Assembly: GCF_020921035.1 (NCBI RefSeq)
Contig: NC_063155.1
Coordinates: 9,099,001-9,163,000 of the forward strand
DNA length: 64,000 nt
From: Rhodamnia argentea
Lineage: Eukaryota; Streptophyta; Magnoliopsida; Myrtales; Myrtaceae
Reading direction: 5' to 3'
The notes under the pieces were generated by a model. That model had not been told where the DNA came from. It made no database searches and was given only the letters and a program-made list of their open reading frames with translations. Below, piece by piece: positions 34,959 to 46,550 of this stretch. Made by a program: the position numbers and the translations under genes. Within the stretch, counting starts at the first letter, position 1. The number at the start of each line of letters is the position of its first letter.

Positions 34959-36471
34959 TTAGGCACGTGTATCGGATAGTTCGACTTCAGCCGGTTTGTC
35001 ATCCTCCTCGTCCCACTTGGTGGTTTTGTAGTATGTGGCATAGAGAATCAGCTGCACCAGACCAGACAAGGATCCCAAACCATTCGGTATCTGCAAAAGT
35101 GCAAGGGCACCGTTACAAAACCAAATGCTCAAAAGATGTCTTGAAAAAGAAACCTTCATCCTCCTGGAAATTTCAGTTATTGAACTGAAGAATAGCATGC
35201 TTTCACTCACCTTATTTCCTCTAAACTGTCAACTAGTACAGCAGAACATGATTGTATTCGAAAGACTTGGCCGAAGCATATGCGACCGAAAAAGAAGTAT
35301 CGAGATTTTACCAGGATGTAGGGATCGAACTTGAGGAGTGCATAGATGGCCCAGACGATGCCGTTCAAGAAGTTGGCAAGTGACAGATAGAAGGGCATGT
35401 ACTTGACGCTCTTCGTCTGGATGACTTTTTTCTGCCAATACCAAAAAAGAAGGGAATTGATTGCCATTTTCTCGGTTGTCGATCAGCGACTTATTAGTTT
35501 CGGGGAAAAAAGGGCCGAACAGGCAACATACCATGATTGTCAATGGCGAAGTGTACATCGCTATGTTGAAGACGATACACAGTATTCCCACAAGTGCAGA
35601 CCTCTTGCCTGTTGTATGGAGAGTCAACAGGGTGATCACAATTACTACAACCATGAAGATCAGTTCCACAAGTAGCGCAAGTAAGATGTTCCGCTGCAGA
35701 AACCGGGGCAAAAAGCACAGAAAACACATCAGAATGCCGAAGCTGCTAAATGAATATAGGACAAGCACTCTTATTTTCAACTTACACGTTTGTTCCACGG
35801 AGAGTAAATGAAAAAGATCCCAACGTAGAAGAGCTCGAGACCAAGACCGAAGCCGTTGATCGTGATGACAAGAAGGCTGTCCGGATGGACAAAGGGCATG
35901 CCATAGAACACCCACATCGCGCAGTTGAGTACTGTCGCTACGTACGGATCCGGCTTGAATCCCGCCGCCGATTTTTTCTTGAATATGGTGATGAATGTCG
36001 GGCTGATGAGATCCGTCCATGATGCAAAGCAAAATGGAAATTCAAATGTTAACCCGTTGATCAAAATTAGCAAAGACAACAAGACAGGAGTAGAAGTTGG
36101 CGAGCTAGCTTACATGGGAGACAGGAACAAACCGAAGGAGATGACATTTCCTGCGACATGGTTGAATCAAAATATTGAGATCGGTCCACGAGGTCATAAT
36201 ATTGAGTATTGACATTAAATAGTGCACAAGAAGGAAAAACGAGGAGGGGCTTCGAAAAATGGTCCCCATGCATTGTTAGAAGAGCAGCTCTCAATTCACA
36301 TATTCAGGTTCATTCGTACCGCCACGAATACTCGCGAACCGATGCGAGTCGGCGAGAAGATTCTTTCACGAATGGCGCTAGGAAAATAGAGAGGTGTCAT
36401 GCATTGTCGGGGGTCTTCAAGAACTCACCGATAATGCCGACGATCGTCCTGGCCGTCTCGCTGTCCACCAT
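34959..36471 (-). CDS. SWEET sugar transporter, clade II (SWEET4/5/7-like)
   Basis: Six exons on the minus strand (36471-36429, 36150-36114, 36002-35786, 35693-35532, 35431-35312, 35090-34959) encode 236 residues. The second exon is 37 bp and the fifth 120 bp, as usual for plant SWEET genes. Two MtN3/saliva triple-helix repeats are joined by a linking helix, giving seven membrane segments with the N terminus outside. The first repeat runs from [20 protein letters not shown] and includes [18 protein letters not shown]. The second includes [16 protein letters not shown] and [16 protein letters not shown]. The charged tail ends [17 protein letters not shown] in the cytosol. Wording is closest in memory to AtSWEET5 and its clade-II relatives, which mainly move hexoses down a gradient at the plasma membrane. 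Which orthologue this is cannot be settled by eye. Confidence 0.94.
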
Positions 36472-37209
36472 TTTCGCGGGTCCTCAAGGATGAAGAACAA
36501 AGAGATCCGGAGGAGGAAGAGAGAGCGAAGGGTGCTGCTTAATCTTCGTCGTGGCTGCGGATTCGAAACCGACGATTCGGGGTCTTCTCTCGATCTTCCC
36601 AATCCCTGTTCTTGAGCAGAATAAATGATCGATCTCACATTTGCGCTGGTGGATGCACGTCGAATGATGTATTTGTAGTTTCCGAGAAAAGCCGCCAACA
36701 TTCTAAATTTGGACAACGTTGTCGAAAGGATTGGGATCATGACATGGGAAAAAAAACAATGAAAACCGACAAATTTTCCCGCGAATTCTTCGAAATGGAT
36801 AGAGAGTTCTGGCTTGGGAGGATCGGCGACGTTTTCGCTTTCTCTCCGCATGCAGTGCATGCAAAATGCCAGCTTTGTGTAAAAAACTATCCATAAAAAT
36901 AGGATGGAATCGAAGTTCATCCTGCGTGAGTTGTGTCTGTGCAAATTGGCCGAAAGATCTGGACTTTTGATAAAACAGAATTGTTGCCCGACAGTCTAAG
37001 CGATCTGTCATTATTTCTGACCTCATGATTTTTCAATCAATTAGTGTTTTGTGCGAAACACATGGTGATGATGAGTGGATCTACGATCAGAAATAATTGA
37101 TGATCTTGTTAGACCGTTTCTGAAACATTTCCCTTGAAAAAAAACATTGCATGAAATGGCAATTTGTGGTTGGGCCACTTTATCCGAAAGCTCCATCCCT
37201 TTTCACTTT
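36472..37209. other. 5' flank of the SWEET gene
   Basis: Upstream region of the minus-strand SWEET gene. No second gene is supported; the frames at 36417-36944 overlap the SWEET start and leader. I did not find a clear TATA box at a fixed distance. Confidence 0.4.
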
Positions 37210-38359
37210 GGGAAAATTACCAAAAAAGTCTTAAATCTATTGTTATTGTATCATTTCAGCCCTAAACTTTTTTTTTTTTAGCCGATTCAGTCCTAAACCT
37301 TTTACAATTGTTCTGATTCAGTCTATCCGACCAAATTTGGCCGCCGGCGCCGCCTGTCCGGCAACATAATATTATATTATTTTTAATTTTAATTTTTATC
37401 TTTTCTTTTTCTTTTTTGTTCTTTCCTGTTCATCTTCTTTCCTTGGGTAACGACTGGCTGAGGCGACTGCCGGCGAGGTCCACCTCGATGGCTCAGTCGA
37501 AGCTCGCCCCCGTCGGCCACTGGTGAGGACGAGCGTCGCCGTCGCCAGGCCCGCCAGCCAAGATCTGTATCGTCTTCTCCGATCGCGACCCATCACCCAT
37601 TCGATCTCCCCAAAACCCACCTTCATTTTCACTTCATTGCTCGACCTTCCAATCTCTCTATTTCCTCCTTCAAAATCAGATATAGAGCTCCTTCATTTGC
37701 CCGATTCTTGAAAATTTCTGCATTCCTTGGACGAATCGGAGGCTCCGAAGCTTTCTCGGCATGAAAAGCTTTGATTTTGCGACATGGGCCCCGACAAGCA
37801 ACCGCCGATTCTCACCCGAGAAGGAGACCCTCCGAACCCATCCACCGCTCTCCTCTCGTTCGACACTGACTCGGTCGACGAGTCGACGAAACCGAAGTCC
37901 TTGGCTCAAAGACCCATGACCACCATCGTCTTCATCTCTTTCCTCCTCATCACTTGCATCGCTCTCTCTGCCGCCTCTGCCTTCGCCTTCCTTTTCTTCT
38001 CTAAGCCTTCGCCTTCCACTTCTGCGTCGTCCGTGATGGGTGATGGCGTCGAATGCGTCTGATTCCTATCCCATTTCAATTGAAACCACAGCTCGTCCTC
38101 TCAAGAAGCTGCAGAAGCTGTGGCCAGAGGAAGAAGATGAAGAGGGAAAAAAATAAAGAATAAATGAAAATTAAAAGAAAAAATAATAAAATAATAAAAT
38201 ATTATGTCTCCAGAAGGCCGGCGCCGGCCGGCTGAATTTGGTCGGATGGATTAAATTAGCACAATTACAAAAATGTTTAGGACTGAATCGGCCAAAAAAA
38301 AAAAAAAGTTTATGACTGAAATTGCACAATTGCAATAGGTTTAGAATTTTTTTGGTAAT
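37210..38359 (+). mobile_element. Family-A element carrying captured gene sequence (Pack-type)
   Basis: The left end gggaaaattaccaaaaaag with 'aatctattgttattg' and 'ccgattcagtcctaaacc' is family A. The right half mirrors it: 'aaatgtttaggactgaatcg', 'gcacaattgcaataggttt' and 'ttttggtaat'. The interior (about 37420-38160) differs from other copies: first a GC-rich 'gccggcgaggtccacctcg' patch, then about 600 bp that reads like a gene's 5' leader and first coding exon. At 1.15 kb it is about twice the family's usual 520-540 bp. The right terminus is slightly short and no clean target duplication is seen. Confidence 0.7.
37784..38062 (+). pseudogene. Captured exon-like ORF encoding a membrane-anchor segment
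   Basis: A 92-codon ATG frame inside the transposon, MGPDKQPPILTREGDPP at the start, has a polar, Pro-rich N terminus of about 43 residues. One strong hydrophobic helix follows (about 45-72, TTIVFISFLLITCIALSA), then a Ser/Pro-rich stretch. This is the layout of the first exon of a type II membrane protein. A pyrimidine-rich leader precedes it. The end of the frame looks like read-through into unrelated sequence, so the parent gene's splice site may be near 38035. I do not recognise the parent. Whether it is transcribed is unknown. Confidence 0.5.
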
Positions 38360-38410
38360 GTGAATCAACCATTGAAATATAGTAGATAGAAAAGCTTAAT
38401 TCTTCGCTTA

Positions 38411-38672
38411 GGCTCCGTTTGCTTTGCCGGAAACGTTTGTTTTGCCGGAAACGAGTGATTTGCCAAAAAATTTCTTAAAAATGGTCACTTGTATCGTTTA
38501 AAGTAATCAACCAACGAAAAATATTTTCATCATTGACAACAACTTATATCTAAATATTTTTGTAGACGATAAAAATATTTTTCATTTACTGAATTTTGTA
38601 AGCGATACAAGTGATCATTCTGAGGAAAATATTATCCAAATCGTTTTTTTTCCATGCGAAACAAACACACCC
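38411..38672. mobile_element. Tourist-like MITE (family D) with TTA target duplication
   Basis: Left end ggctccgtttgctttgcc and right end the complement of gggtgtgtttgtttcgc. The flanks are TTA at 38408-38410 and 38673-38675. Inner words 'aatggtcacttgtatcgttt' and 'gtaagcgatacaagtgatc' mirror each other. TTA duplication and end sequence fit PIF/Harbinger-Tourist MITEs. The 5' end contains a short internal repeat ('tgctttgccggaaacg' twice). Confidence 0.8.
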
Positions 38673-40753
38673 TTAATATTTAACGATAGTGTTCCTAAAA
38701 AGCAATTTAAAATGAGCTTGAAAAGATTATTAATTTGTATGAGCTTGAAAAAATAATATAACGGTCAACCACCATTGAGATATTTTCTTATATGGATTAT
38801 CATTTACGATTGGATAAGAGTCACAAAGTAACATAAAAATTGTAGTTGAATGAAGCTTAATTCTGTTTTTAATCTAAAAATAAACCTATGCGTGTAATTT
38901 GCATTTTAGAATACATGTGTTACGAAAGCTTAAACAATCACATCCTCAGTGTTTGTGTATGAAAAAGTACTCATTGATTCAACTATTGCTTACAGTTTGC
39001 ACTCATTCCTTCAAAAATTAAAAATTATTAGTCTTACCACATTTTTGTTGGTTGATTGATAAGTATAAATTATTTGTATTGCAGAACTTTTATATATTTC
39101 ATGTTTTGTAATAATACTACACGAACAAATAAAAACATGATCATATTCGATCATATATTAGCAAGCGAAATTTCATATCGGCCCAGCGCATGGATTTTCA
39201 ATTAGTTAATAAGGTCGAACGTTAGGTATTACATGATAATGGCTAATGACTACATGATTAATAAAGTCAAGGAAATAGAGAAGGATATTATGAAAGTTCA
39301 GTGGATGTTTTTGAATTAATAAAAATGAGTTAAGTTCATTTTCAGACAATAATCCATGGGTATGGCAGGGAAAAATTAGTAGCTGGAATAGCAATCAATG
39401 TTCGGGGATCAACCCGTAACTTTCAAAGTTTGGAAGTTATTGCACATGTTGCCAAAGTTCAGGGAAGTTTGAGCGATTATCCCTAAAAAGAAATCCAATC
39501 CATCGATTTGTAAAATGACCAAAACTGCAAGTGTAAGTTATCTTATCTTCCTTTTTTCTCTTTTAGTCGAGCGATTTAAACATTTGCAGCCATGCACACG
39601 CTATCTAGTGACTGAAGCTTGAGTTGAATCCTACTTGCTTTGTGAAACTATGTTAGCATGTTTTTTTTTTTTTTCGGTGGTGCAAGTCTTTGTGCTTGTC
39701 TCTAACTTAGGAAATTCCAAGATATAGTTGAAGCTTCAAAGTTCGTAGTTTTTTAGAAAAATAGATCAGAGTTCCATTTGAATTACAACGAAATATCTTT
39801 CATCAAAAGTTATTCTTCGGCTTTTGATTAAAGGGAAAAAGGTTCCGTGGCGACTTCGGACATGGAATATTACAGGAAACAAGGACATCAACAACTTGAA
39901 TTTCAACAGAACTACACAAAACGCAAACCAAGCTAAAGTTTAATCGATGACAAGGCTTGAAAAATATAGACTTTCATAGCAAGACCGTGTGCAAGCAAAC
40001 TATGCCGGAATTTAATCGACGACAAAGCTTGCAAACACTAAGATTTCACGCCGAAATTTTATTGACGGTGCAACACCAAGATAAAGATACGAATTTAGTC
40101 AACGATATGAATTTGAAAACTACAGCTAAGAAACACGCTAGAATTTAATTGGCAGCATGAGTATGAAAGGTTAATCGTATAATGCAGGAAAGTAAAGATA
40201 TTGAAAGGTAAAATCTATTTGATTTATGTGGGGGGGTCTCCGAAAAGTACGATGTGGCTTTTTAAAGCTGGCAATCGACTATTATCAACGGAGGTTACAA
40301 GCGGACGTTACAAACAATTATTGAATGGTTACATCGATTCCACTACCTTGATGGTTTTTTCGACTTCACTATCTAAAGGGTTGCTTTATTCCACTACGTT
40401 GACGGATACTTCACTAGTAGTTGCATCCAAGATCGTCTTGGCCGTTGACTTCGGTTCGAAAGGCATGGGTTTTAGTATGTCTCTAGATAAGGCCCCCCAC
40501 TCATTTGGCTAGCTAGTAAGTGGTTCTTTCGAGCGAGAAGCAGGCTGAACCCTACCCTATAGAGGGGCATCTCTAGCAACGGAACTTGCATTGTTCGACA
40601 TCATGCTGCCGCTTTTCTTCAATTCAACTAGCTACCACTATAGGAAGTGATGTATCCATGCTAGGCTAGTGGATCGGGGTAGCTTCTCTCCCTAGGGTCG
40701 ATTGTCTATCTAGTGAGTTAGCATTGAGACTTTCTCTCATTCACCGACAAGTT
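38673..40753. other. Intergenic, nothing recognised
   Basis: Long AT-rich stretch (38.7-39.7 kb) followed by a more mixed part (39.8-40.7 kb) whose wording ('tttcacgccgaaat', 'gaatttaatcgacgac') suggests decayed retrotransposon LTR, but no ends could be placed. No gene or RNA found. Confidence 0.35.
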
Positions 40754-41958
40754 GGGAAAATTATCAAAGAAGTTCTAAACCTATCACATTTTTGCCAATT
40801 TAGTCATGTATCTTTTAGTTTTGTCAATTCAATCGTAAACCTTTTGCATTTGTACCAAGTCCTAAACTTTTTTTTGTGTCATTTCAATCATAAACCTCTT
40901 GCATTTATATACCGATTCCATCTATTTGGCCAACTTTGGCTGGCCGGTGTTGATGTGGACACGATCCGTCTTGATCGAACAATTTTTAATAATATTTTAA
41001 TAAAAATTTTCTGATTTTTCAATTTTTTATTTTTGATTTATTTTATTATTTCTTTTTCTTATTTACTGTTCTTCTTCTTCCATGCAAAGCCTCTTCTCGA
41101 TCCTTCTCCTGCGTTTGCTTGCATCGCTGCCAACCTCCATCCTTGGCCATCGTCGGCCATTGCCGCCGCCGACAACTTTCATCAATCTCACCATCGGCCA
41201 ATTACGGCCATCACCACTTCAGCTGTTGGAGGAATCACTCAACACCGGTGACTAACAACACCTAAACCTTAGCCAAACCAGATCCCGTATTCAGATTACC
41301 CAACACTTAAACCTCAGCCAAATCACTCAACACTGGATTCGGACTCGGTTTGGACCAACAATGAAGTAAATGTTGGCCTATGTTGAATCTAATCATGGAC
41401 AAACAACTAATTGCATAAAGTCAAATTTCTGTATTTCAATTGCTCGGCCTTGCCATTGCCCAGCCATGGCGCCCAGCGATGGTCACGCAATGCCATGGCT
41501 AGGCGATTTAGCCTCACGTAGATCCGGCGAGGCCGAGCCTTGCCCGGCCATGGGGAGGCTCGCCCTCGCCCAGCCGATGGCGAAGCGATAGTGGCCGGCA
41601 AGGTTGAGCCTCGCCGGCTCTTGGTGGAGGAAGAAGATGTAGAGGAGGAAAATCTAAAGGTTGAAGATGAACTAAAACAAGAAAAAAAAAAAAGAAGAAA
41701 AGGAAAAAAAGGAAATACAAGAATTTAAAAAATATTAAAATATCATTAAAAATTACCCCGTCAACGTCGGTCGGCGTCCATATCTGCACCGACTTGTCAA
41801 AGTTGATTGGATGGACTGAATCAGCATAAATGAAAGAGGTTTTGGACTAAATTGGCACAAATGCGAAAGGATTTAGGATTGAATTGACAAAATTAAAAGA
41901 TTTAAGACTGAATTGGCAAAAGTGCAATAGATTTAGGACTTTTTCTACAATTTTTCCC
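40754..41958 (+). mobile_element. Family-A element with large GC-rich insert (Pack-like)
   Basis: Left end gggaaaattatcaaag and right end the complement of gggaaaaattgtag. The flanks cgacaagtt (40745-40753) and ctaccagtt (41959-41967) agree at seven of nine positions, an imperfect 9-bp duplication. The interior includes 41090-41240, a pyrimidine-rich segment resembling a gene leader or exon, and 41440-41640, a GC-rich 'gcgaggccgagccttgcccgg' core. No frame there is recognisable. Length 1,205 bp. Confidence 0.7.
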
Positions 41959-42346
41959 CTACCAGTTAAGTCAAGGCTAGTCATGGTGACAATAAATGCA
42001 CTTTCTGTCGATTCCTTCAAGTTGTCCATAAATCCATTCATTAATGACCAAATTATGCTATCATCGACTAAGTTTATCACATGTCGATAATAACCAAAAA
42101 TGGGTCATTGTTTGGGGGCAACTAATTAGAAAATATTTTAGCCTGAAAAAAAAAAGATGTGTTAATAGGAGAGTGTTCAACAAAAAAGGAGATAAATATT
42201 TTAGGGTTCGTTTGGGACAAGATAATCGGTCAAGTGTTCTTACTTACATCTTCCCTAAAAAGAGAGAAGTTAGGGTTTCGGTCCGATTCTCAAACTACTA
42301 TCTCGTTTAAATATGATCTAATAGCCAGCAGGCATATTACTATCCT

Positions 42347-42350
<4 letters not shown>
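41959..42350. other. Intergenic, nothing recognised
   Basis: Short AT-rich spacer; the small frames at 42044-42479 run into the microsatellite and are not genes. Confidence 0.4.
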
Positions 42351-42383
<33 letters not shown>

Positions 42384-42420
42384 TATATATATATGTATGT
42401 ATACATACACACACACACAC
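42351..42420 (+). repeat. GT / AT / AC compound microsatellite with dyad symmetry
   Basis: A (GT)16 run (42351-42382) is followed by (AT)n, tgtatgtatacata and then (AC)n up to 42420. The (GT) and (AC) arms are complementary, so the tract is an imperfect palindrome able to form a hairpin. Expected to be length-variable. Confidence 0.85.
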
Positions 42421-42665
42421 TCGATCAGTCAGTGATACTATGTGAAATAATTTTTTTTTTAAGCAGATTCATACTCTAAAATCTAAACCCGCCCAAAAAA
42501 AAATAAAATTGAAAATAGCAAGTGAAAATGACCTAAACTGCAAATGGATGCTAATCCCGCGAGCCCTTGGTAGAGTTCTGGCTAGACGCTCACCAACAAA
42601 ATTGCTCTTTAAATCGGTCCTTTAATTTGTAATCAATCAGCTATTTTTAACACACATATATATTA

Positions 42666-43161
42666 TGTTGGAAATTTCCTATAATATGGGCTTACATTAA
42701 TTAATTGATTTTATGTTTTGAATACTCGGGTTAATGGATATTCCAATATATGTGCTGAACCCTTTAGTGATCTTATTGAATTAGGTTTTGACATCTATAA
42801 ATTACAAGCCTAGTTGAGCAGCAAAGTGTATGCAATTGTGTTTAACTGAAGCCCGTGATGGAAGGGGCCTAGTTAACGCACTAATGATTATGGTTTGCTA
42901 GGTCCCCTCTCTAGCCTATAAAATGGTAGGTTGTACCTATTGGTCGCTTTATCCCATTGAAAGCTGCTATAACGAAATAGGCCATAGAGAGGAAGATCGA
43001 CATTCCAATAGATCGTTGATCTATCTTTCTTCTAGAATTGCAATGGCTCAAACAGGTACGCTTTAATTCTGCTGCGTGTCTTAATTATGGTGTTCTACAT
43101 TCATATATTAGATCTGATTGTTCTTGTATAATTAGTGTTTATGCATTAAGAAATTGTTACA
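42666..43161 (+). repeat. 5' LTR of the copia element
   Basis: Direct repeat of 46551-47046. It contains a TATA-like tataaaa at 42917-42923, about half-way along, which would start the element's transcript. Confidence 0.9.
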
Positions 43162-43163
43162 TT

Positions 43164-43176
43164 TGGTATCAGAGCC
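43164..43176 (+). other. Primer-binding site of the copia element
   Basis: tggtatcagagcc is complementary to the 3' end of initiator tRNA-Met, the usual primer of plant Ty1/copia elements. It lies three bases downstream of the 5' LTR. Confidence 0.9.
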
Positions 43177-43859
43177 GGATCATATATAATTGTAGAATCC
43201 ATAAGGTTAATAACAATTGAATTTCAAATAGATCTTGGTTACTTTCGATTCTAGGGTTCATATTTATGAACGAATCCTAAAATTTCGATTTTGCTCCGAT
43301 TTTCCTCTAATTGGTTACTTTCGTTTCTAGGGTTCATATTAAGCTCATATCCGATTATCTAAAATAGCTTCGTTCATGTGTGACTTGATAACTTAGTCCT
43401 TTTGCGTGAATCGATCGTGTTTCTTTACGGACTGCTGTTTATAGCGAAAGAGATGTTGTTTTAGATCTTGTTAGGTTTTCGATAGATGTTTTCAGCGTAT
43501 AATTGATATAGAACAAATGGTGCTTAAGAATTACAATCGCCGGTAACTAGAGAAATTTCACTTTTATGGGGTTAAATAACTCGGATTGTGCTCAAATTCG
43601 GTTGGTTGAAGCAAAACGGCCTTCTGAGCCAAACTCATAGCCTTTGGCTATGAACTATGATGATTTTCGGCATTTCGAGGTCGTTTAAATAGGTTTCCGG
43701 GCAGTTTTATAATTTAGGCAATTTCGGGGCATGTTTTGTAATTGCCTTGTTAAATGCAATTGATCCTGAGAAACACATGTCGTAAAGTGTTTCCTATTGT
43801 CTATTGAAATTATGGGCATTTTTTTAAAATGGAACTTTCGCAGTTCCTTGTTGATAAGG

Positions 43860-44180
43860 ATTAGTATATACAATCACCTACCCAAAGGGGATTATTGTGT
43901 ATATTAATTTGAAAATTGCATGAAGATAAGTACTCGATTTAAAAGATGGGGATGTATGACTCGAAAGATTTATCCGCCCAAAGGAGATGAGTTTTTTGAA
44001 TGTTATGTGTAATTCCCCTCTGTAGTGATATAATGGAGATGTATAATTTAAAGGATTTGTCCGCCCAAAGGGGATGTGTCCTCGACAATTATGTGTAATT
44101 CTCCTTGTTGTTGTAAGCTTCATATTGTGAAAAATAGTGGTGCATTATATACTCTGCCCAAAGGGGAGTTTATAGTGTAC
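43860..44180 (+). repeat. Repeated leader segments of the copia element
   Basis: The words 'gcccaaaggggat' and 'atgtgtaattc' recur three to four times in the untranslated leader before gag (for example near 43883, 43976, 44064 and 44156). Such repeats are common in leaders of plant copia elements; their role is not known to me. Confidence 0.6.
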
Positions 44181-44187
44181 TAATTAT

Positions 44188-45831
44188 TTGTTGAATTGCT
44201 TACTGCCCATAATTGATCTTGTTGCATTGTATGTGGATCAAACAGTTACTTTTGCTGTAAACAACAATAATGCCACTGTCCAAATGTTAACTGGATCAAA
44301 CTTCAAGAGATGGAAACAAGACATAGAGTTTGCCCTAGTAATTGTGGATATGGACTTGGCTCTACGTGAGAATGAACCTCCCCAGCCCAATAATCAAAGT
44401 ACTACGGATGAAAAGAGCCATTATGCTAGATGGGAAAAATCCAATCGACTAAGCCTTATTGCTATGAAGAGGTCCATTGCCGAGCATCTCATTAGTGGTT
44501 TGCCGGAAAATGCAAATGCAAGAGAATTTCTTGTAGTAGTGGGAGCAAGATATACGGTCTCGGACAAAGCCGAGGATGGGAACTTGCTTAGTGAGTTAAC
44601 TAGTATGAGATATGATGTTGCTATGAGTGTTAGAGAATATGTATTGAGGATGGTACATATTCAATCCAAGCTTAAGGCCCATAATATTGTCCTTTCTGAT
44701 GATTATGTTGTGCATCATGCCTTAAATATTCTATCTGCTGAATTCGATCGGATTAAAACTGCTTATAGCACTCGGAATGAGACTTGGAGTGTTAATGCCT
44801 TGATTACTAAATGTGTGGCTGAGGAAGAAAAGTTAAAGAAGGAGAAGATTGAATCTGCCCACTTGATTACTAATGCCAAGTTGAGTTCCGTTAGAGGAAA
44901 ATGGAAGCCTAAAGGGTCGAATGCTTATGCCCCTAAGAAAGATCCGTTGAATGATACAAAAAATTTTCTATCTTCAAAGTTTGATATGAAAGACCTTGGG
45001 GAAGCCTCTTATGTTTTAGGCATTGAGATTCATCGTGATAGATCTAAGAAGGTTTTGGGATTATCTCGGAAAAGTTATATAGACCGTGTTTTGAAAAGAT
45101 TCAATATGCACATATGCAAGGTTGGTGAAGCTCCTGTTGTAAAAGGAGATAAATTAAGCGTAGAACAGTGCCCTAAAAATGATGTTGAAAAAGAAGCAAT
45201 GAAGAATGTTCCATATGCTAGTGCGGTTGGCGGTCTTATGTATGCACAAGTATGTACCGGACACGATATTGCTTTTGCAGTGAATACTCTTGGGAGATAT
45301 TTATTGAATCCAGGTCATGAACATTGGGTTGCAGCTAAGAAAGTAATGAGATATCTGCAGCGAACAAAAGAATTTATGCTTGTGTATAGTAGAGTAGAGG
45401 ATCTAAAGGTGATTGGGTATTCGGATGAGGATTTTGCCGGTTGTTCGGATGATAGAAAATCAACTTTTGGATATATTTTTATGATGGCCGGAGGTGCTAT
45501 TTCTTGAAAGAGCGCAAAGCAAACCTTGATTACGAACTCTACAATGTATGCTGAGTTCGTAGCTTGTTATGATGCTTCAACTCAGGTTGTTTGGCTCAGA
45601 AATTTGATCTCAGAATTGCGAGTTGTGGACTCTATTGCTAGATCTATGGTAATCTATTGTGACAACACCGCAACTGTGTTTTATTCTAAGAATGACAAAA
45701 TCAGCAATGCATCAAAACACATGGAGATCAAATATTATACTGTTAAAGACTTGGTGAAAAAGGGAGATATTGTGATTGAGATTATTAGAACCGAGTCCAT
45801 GTTGGATGATCCTCTAACAAAAGCTTTATGA
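44188..45831 (+). pseudogene. Copia gag fused in frame to RT/RNase H, one stop codon
   Basis: One reading frame runs from gag through RNase H. The gag part (UBN2-type; MLTGSNFKRWKQDIEFAL from ATG 44285) goes to about residue 250 of the open frame. It then joins directly, near 44955, to the C-terminal part of reverse transcriptase (LSSKFDMKDLGEASYVLGIE), so the zinc knuckle, protease, integrase and the YVDD-containing part of reverse transcriptase are missing. RNase H follows (GYSDEDFAGCSDDRKST ... EFVACYDAS). A TGA at 45505-45507 replaces the expected Trp codon, after which the frame continues to the stop at 45829-45831. The gag part could still be made as protein; polymerase activity is impossible. 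Confidence 0.88.
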
Positions 45832-46540
45832 CCCATTTTGTTTAAAGAACATGTAAACAATATGGGTGTTTTAGATTCTTTTGATTCCTTTTGTTAGTGG
45901 GAGTTTTGCATAGTTTGTTTATCTAGATATTGTAATTATATGCAAACTGGTAATGTTTTTTTTTTTTTATGATGTTTATTGAAGCATTTACTTTTGGTTT
46001 TCATCATTTTTTTGCTATGTCGACTGAGAGATGGAAATATAAAACAGTATTTTTAAACATATTTCAATTTAAAGATGACTGGATGTCACTAATTTTTAGA
46101 TCTCATGTTGAATAGTGACATAGTTGGGCAATTTCATGTTGTTTAGAAATTGTACCAAGGCAATTTCGTGTTATTTAGAAATTGTCATAATGCAATTTCA
46201 TGTCGTTGAGAAATTGCATTGAGGACTGATAAGGAATAGTGCATGTTTGATCACATGTTGGCACTATTTCTTACTACACTACTAGGCCTATGATCCATGA
46301 AATTATAATGCTTACTATATGTGATTATGGAAGGTCATGTGTTGCGGTATTTTCTTAACACTTAGACCGCCATAGTCCTATATTGAGGTTATAAAGGATT
46401 GGGTTGATTCAGAGATGCCTTTATTGGAATATTATTTATTTTAAAATTGTGGCCACATAAAACAAATTTTCAGTTATTAACCCGAGAGTGTCATTTTCGA
46501 AATAAAATCGTTCTAAAAAAAAATTAATTAATGTAGTCCA

Positions 46541-46550
46541 AGTGGGAGAA
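46541..46550 (+). other. Polypurine tract of the copia element
   Basis: agtgggagaa ends exactly at the 3' LTR, the position from which plus-strand DNA synthesis starts. Confidence 0.85.
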
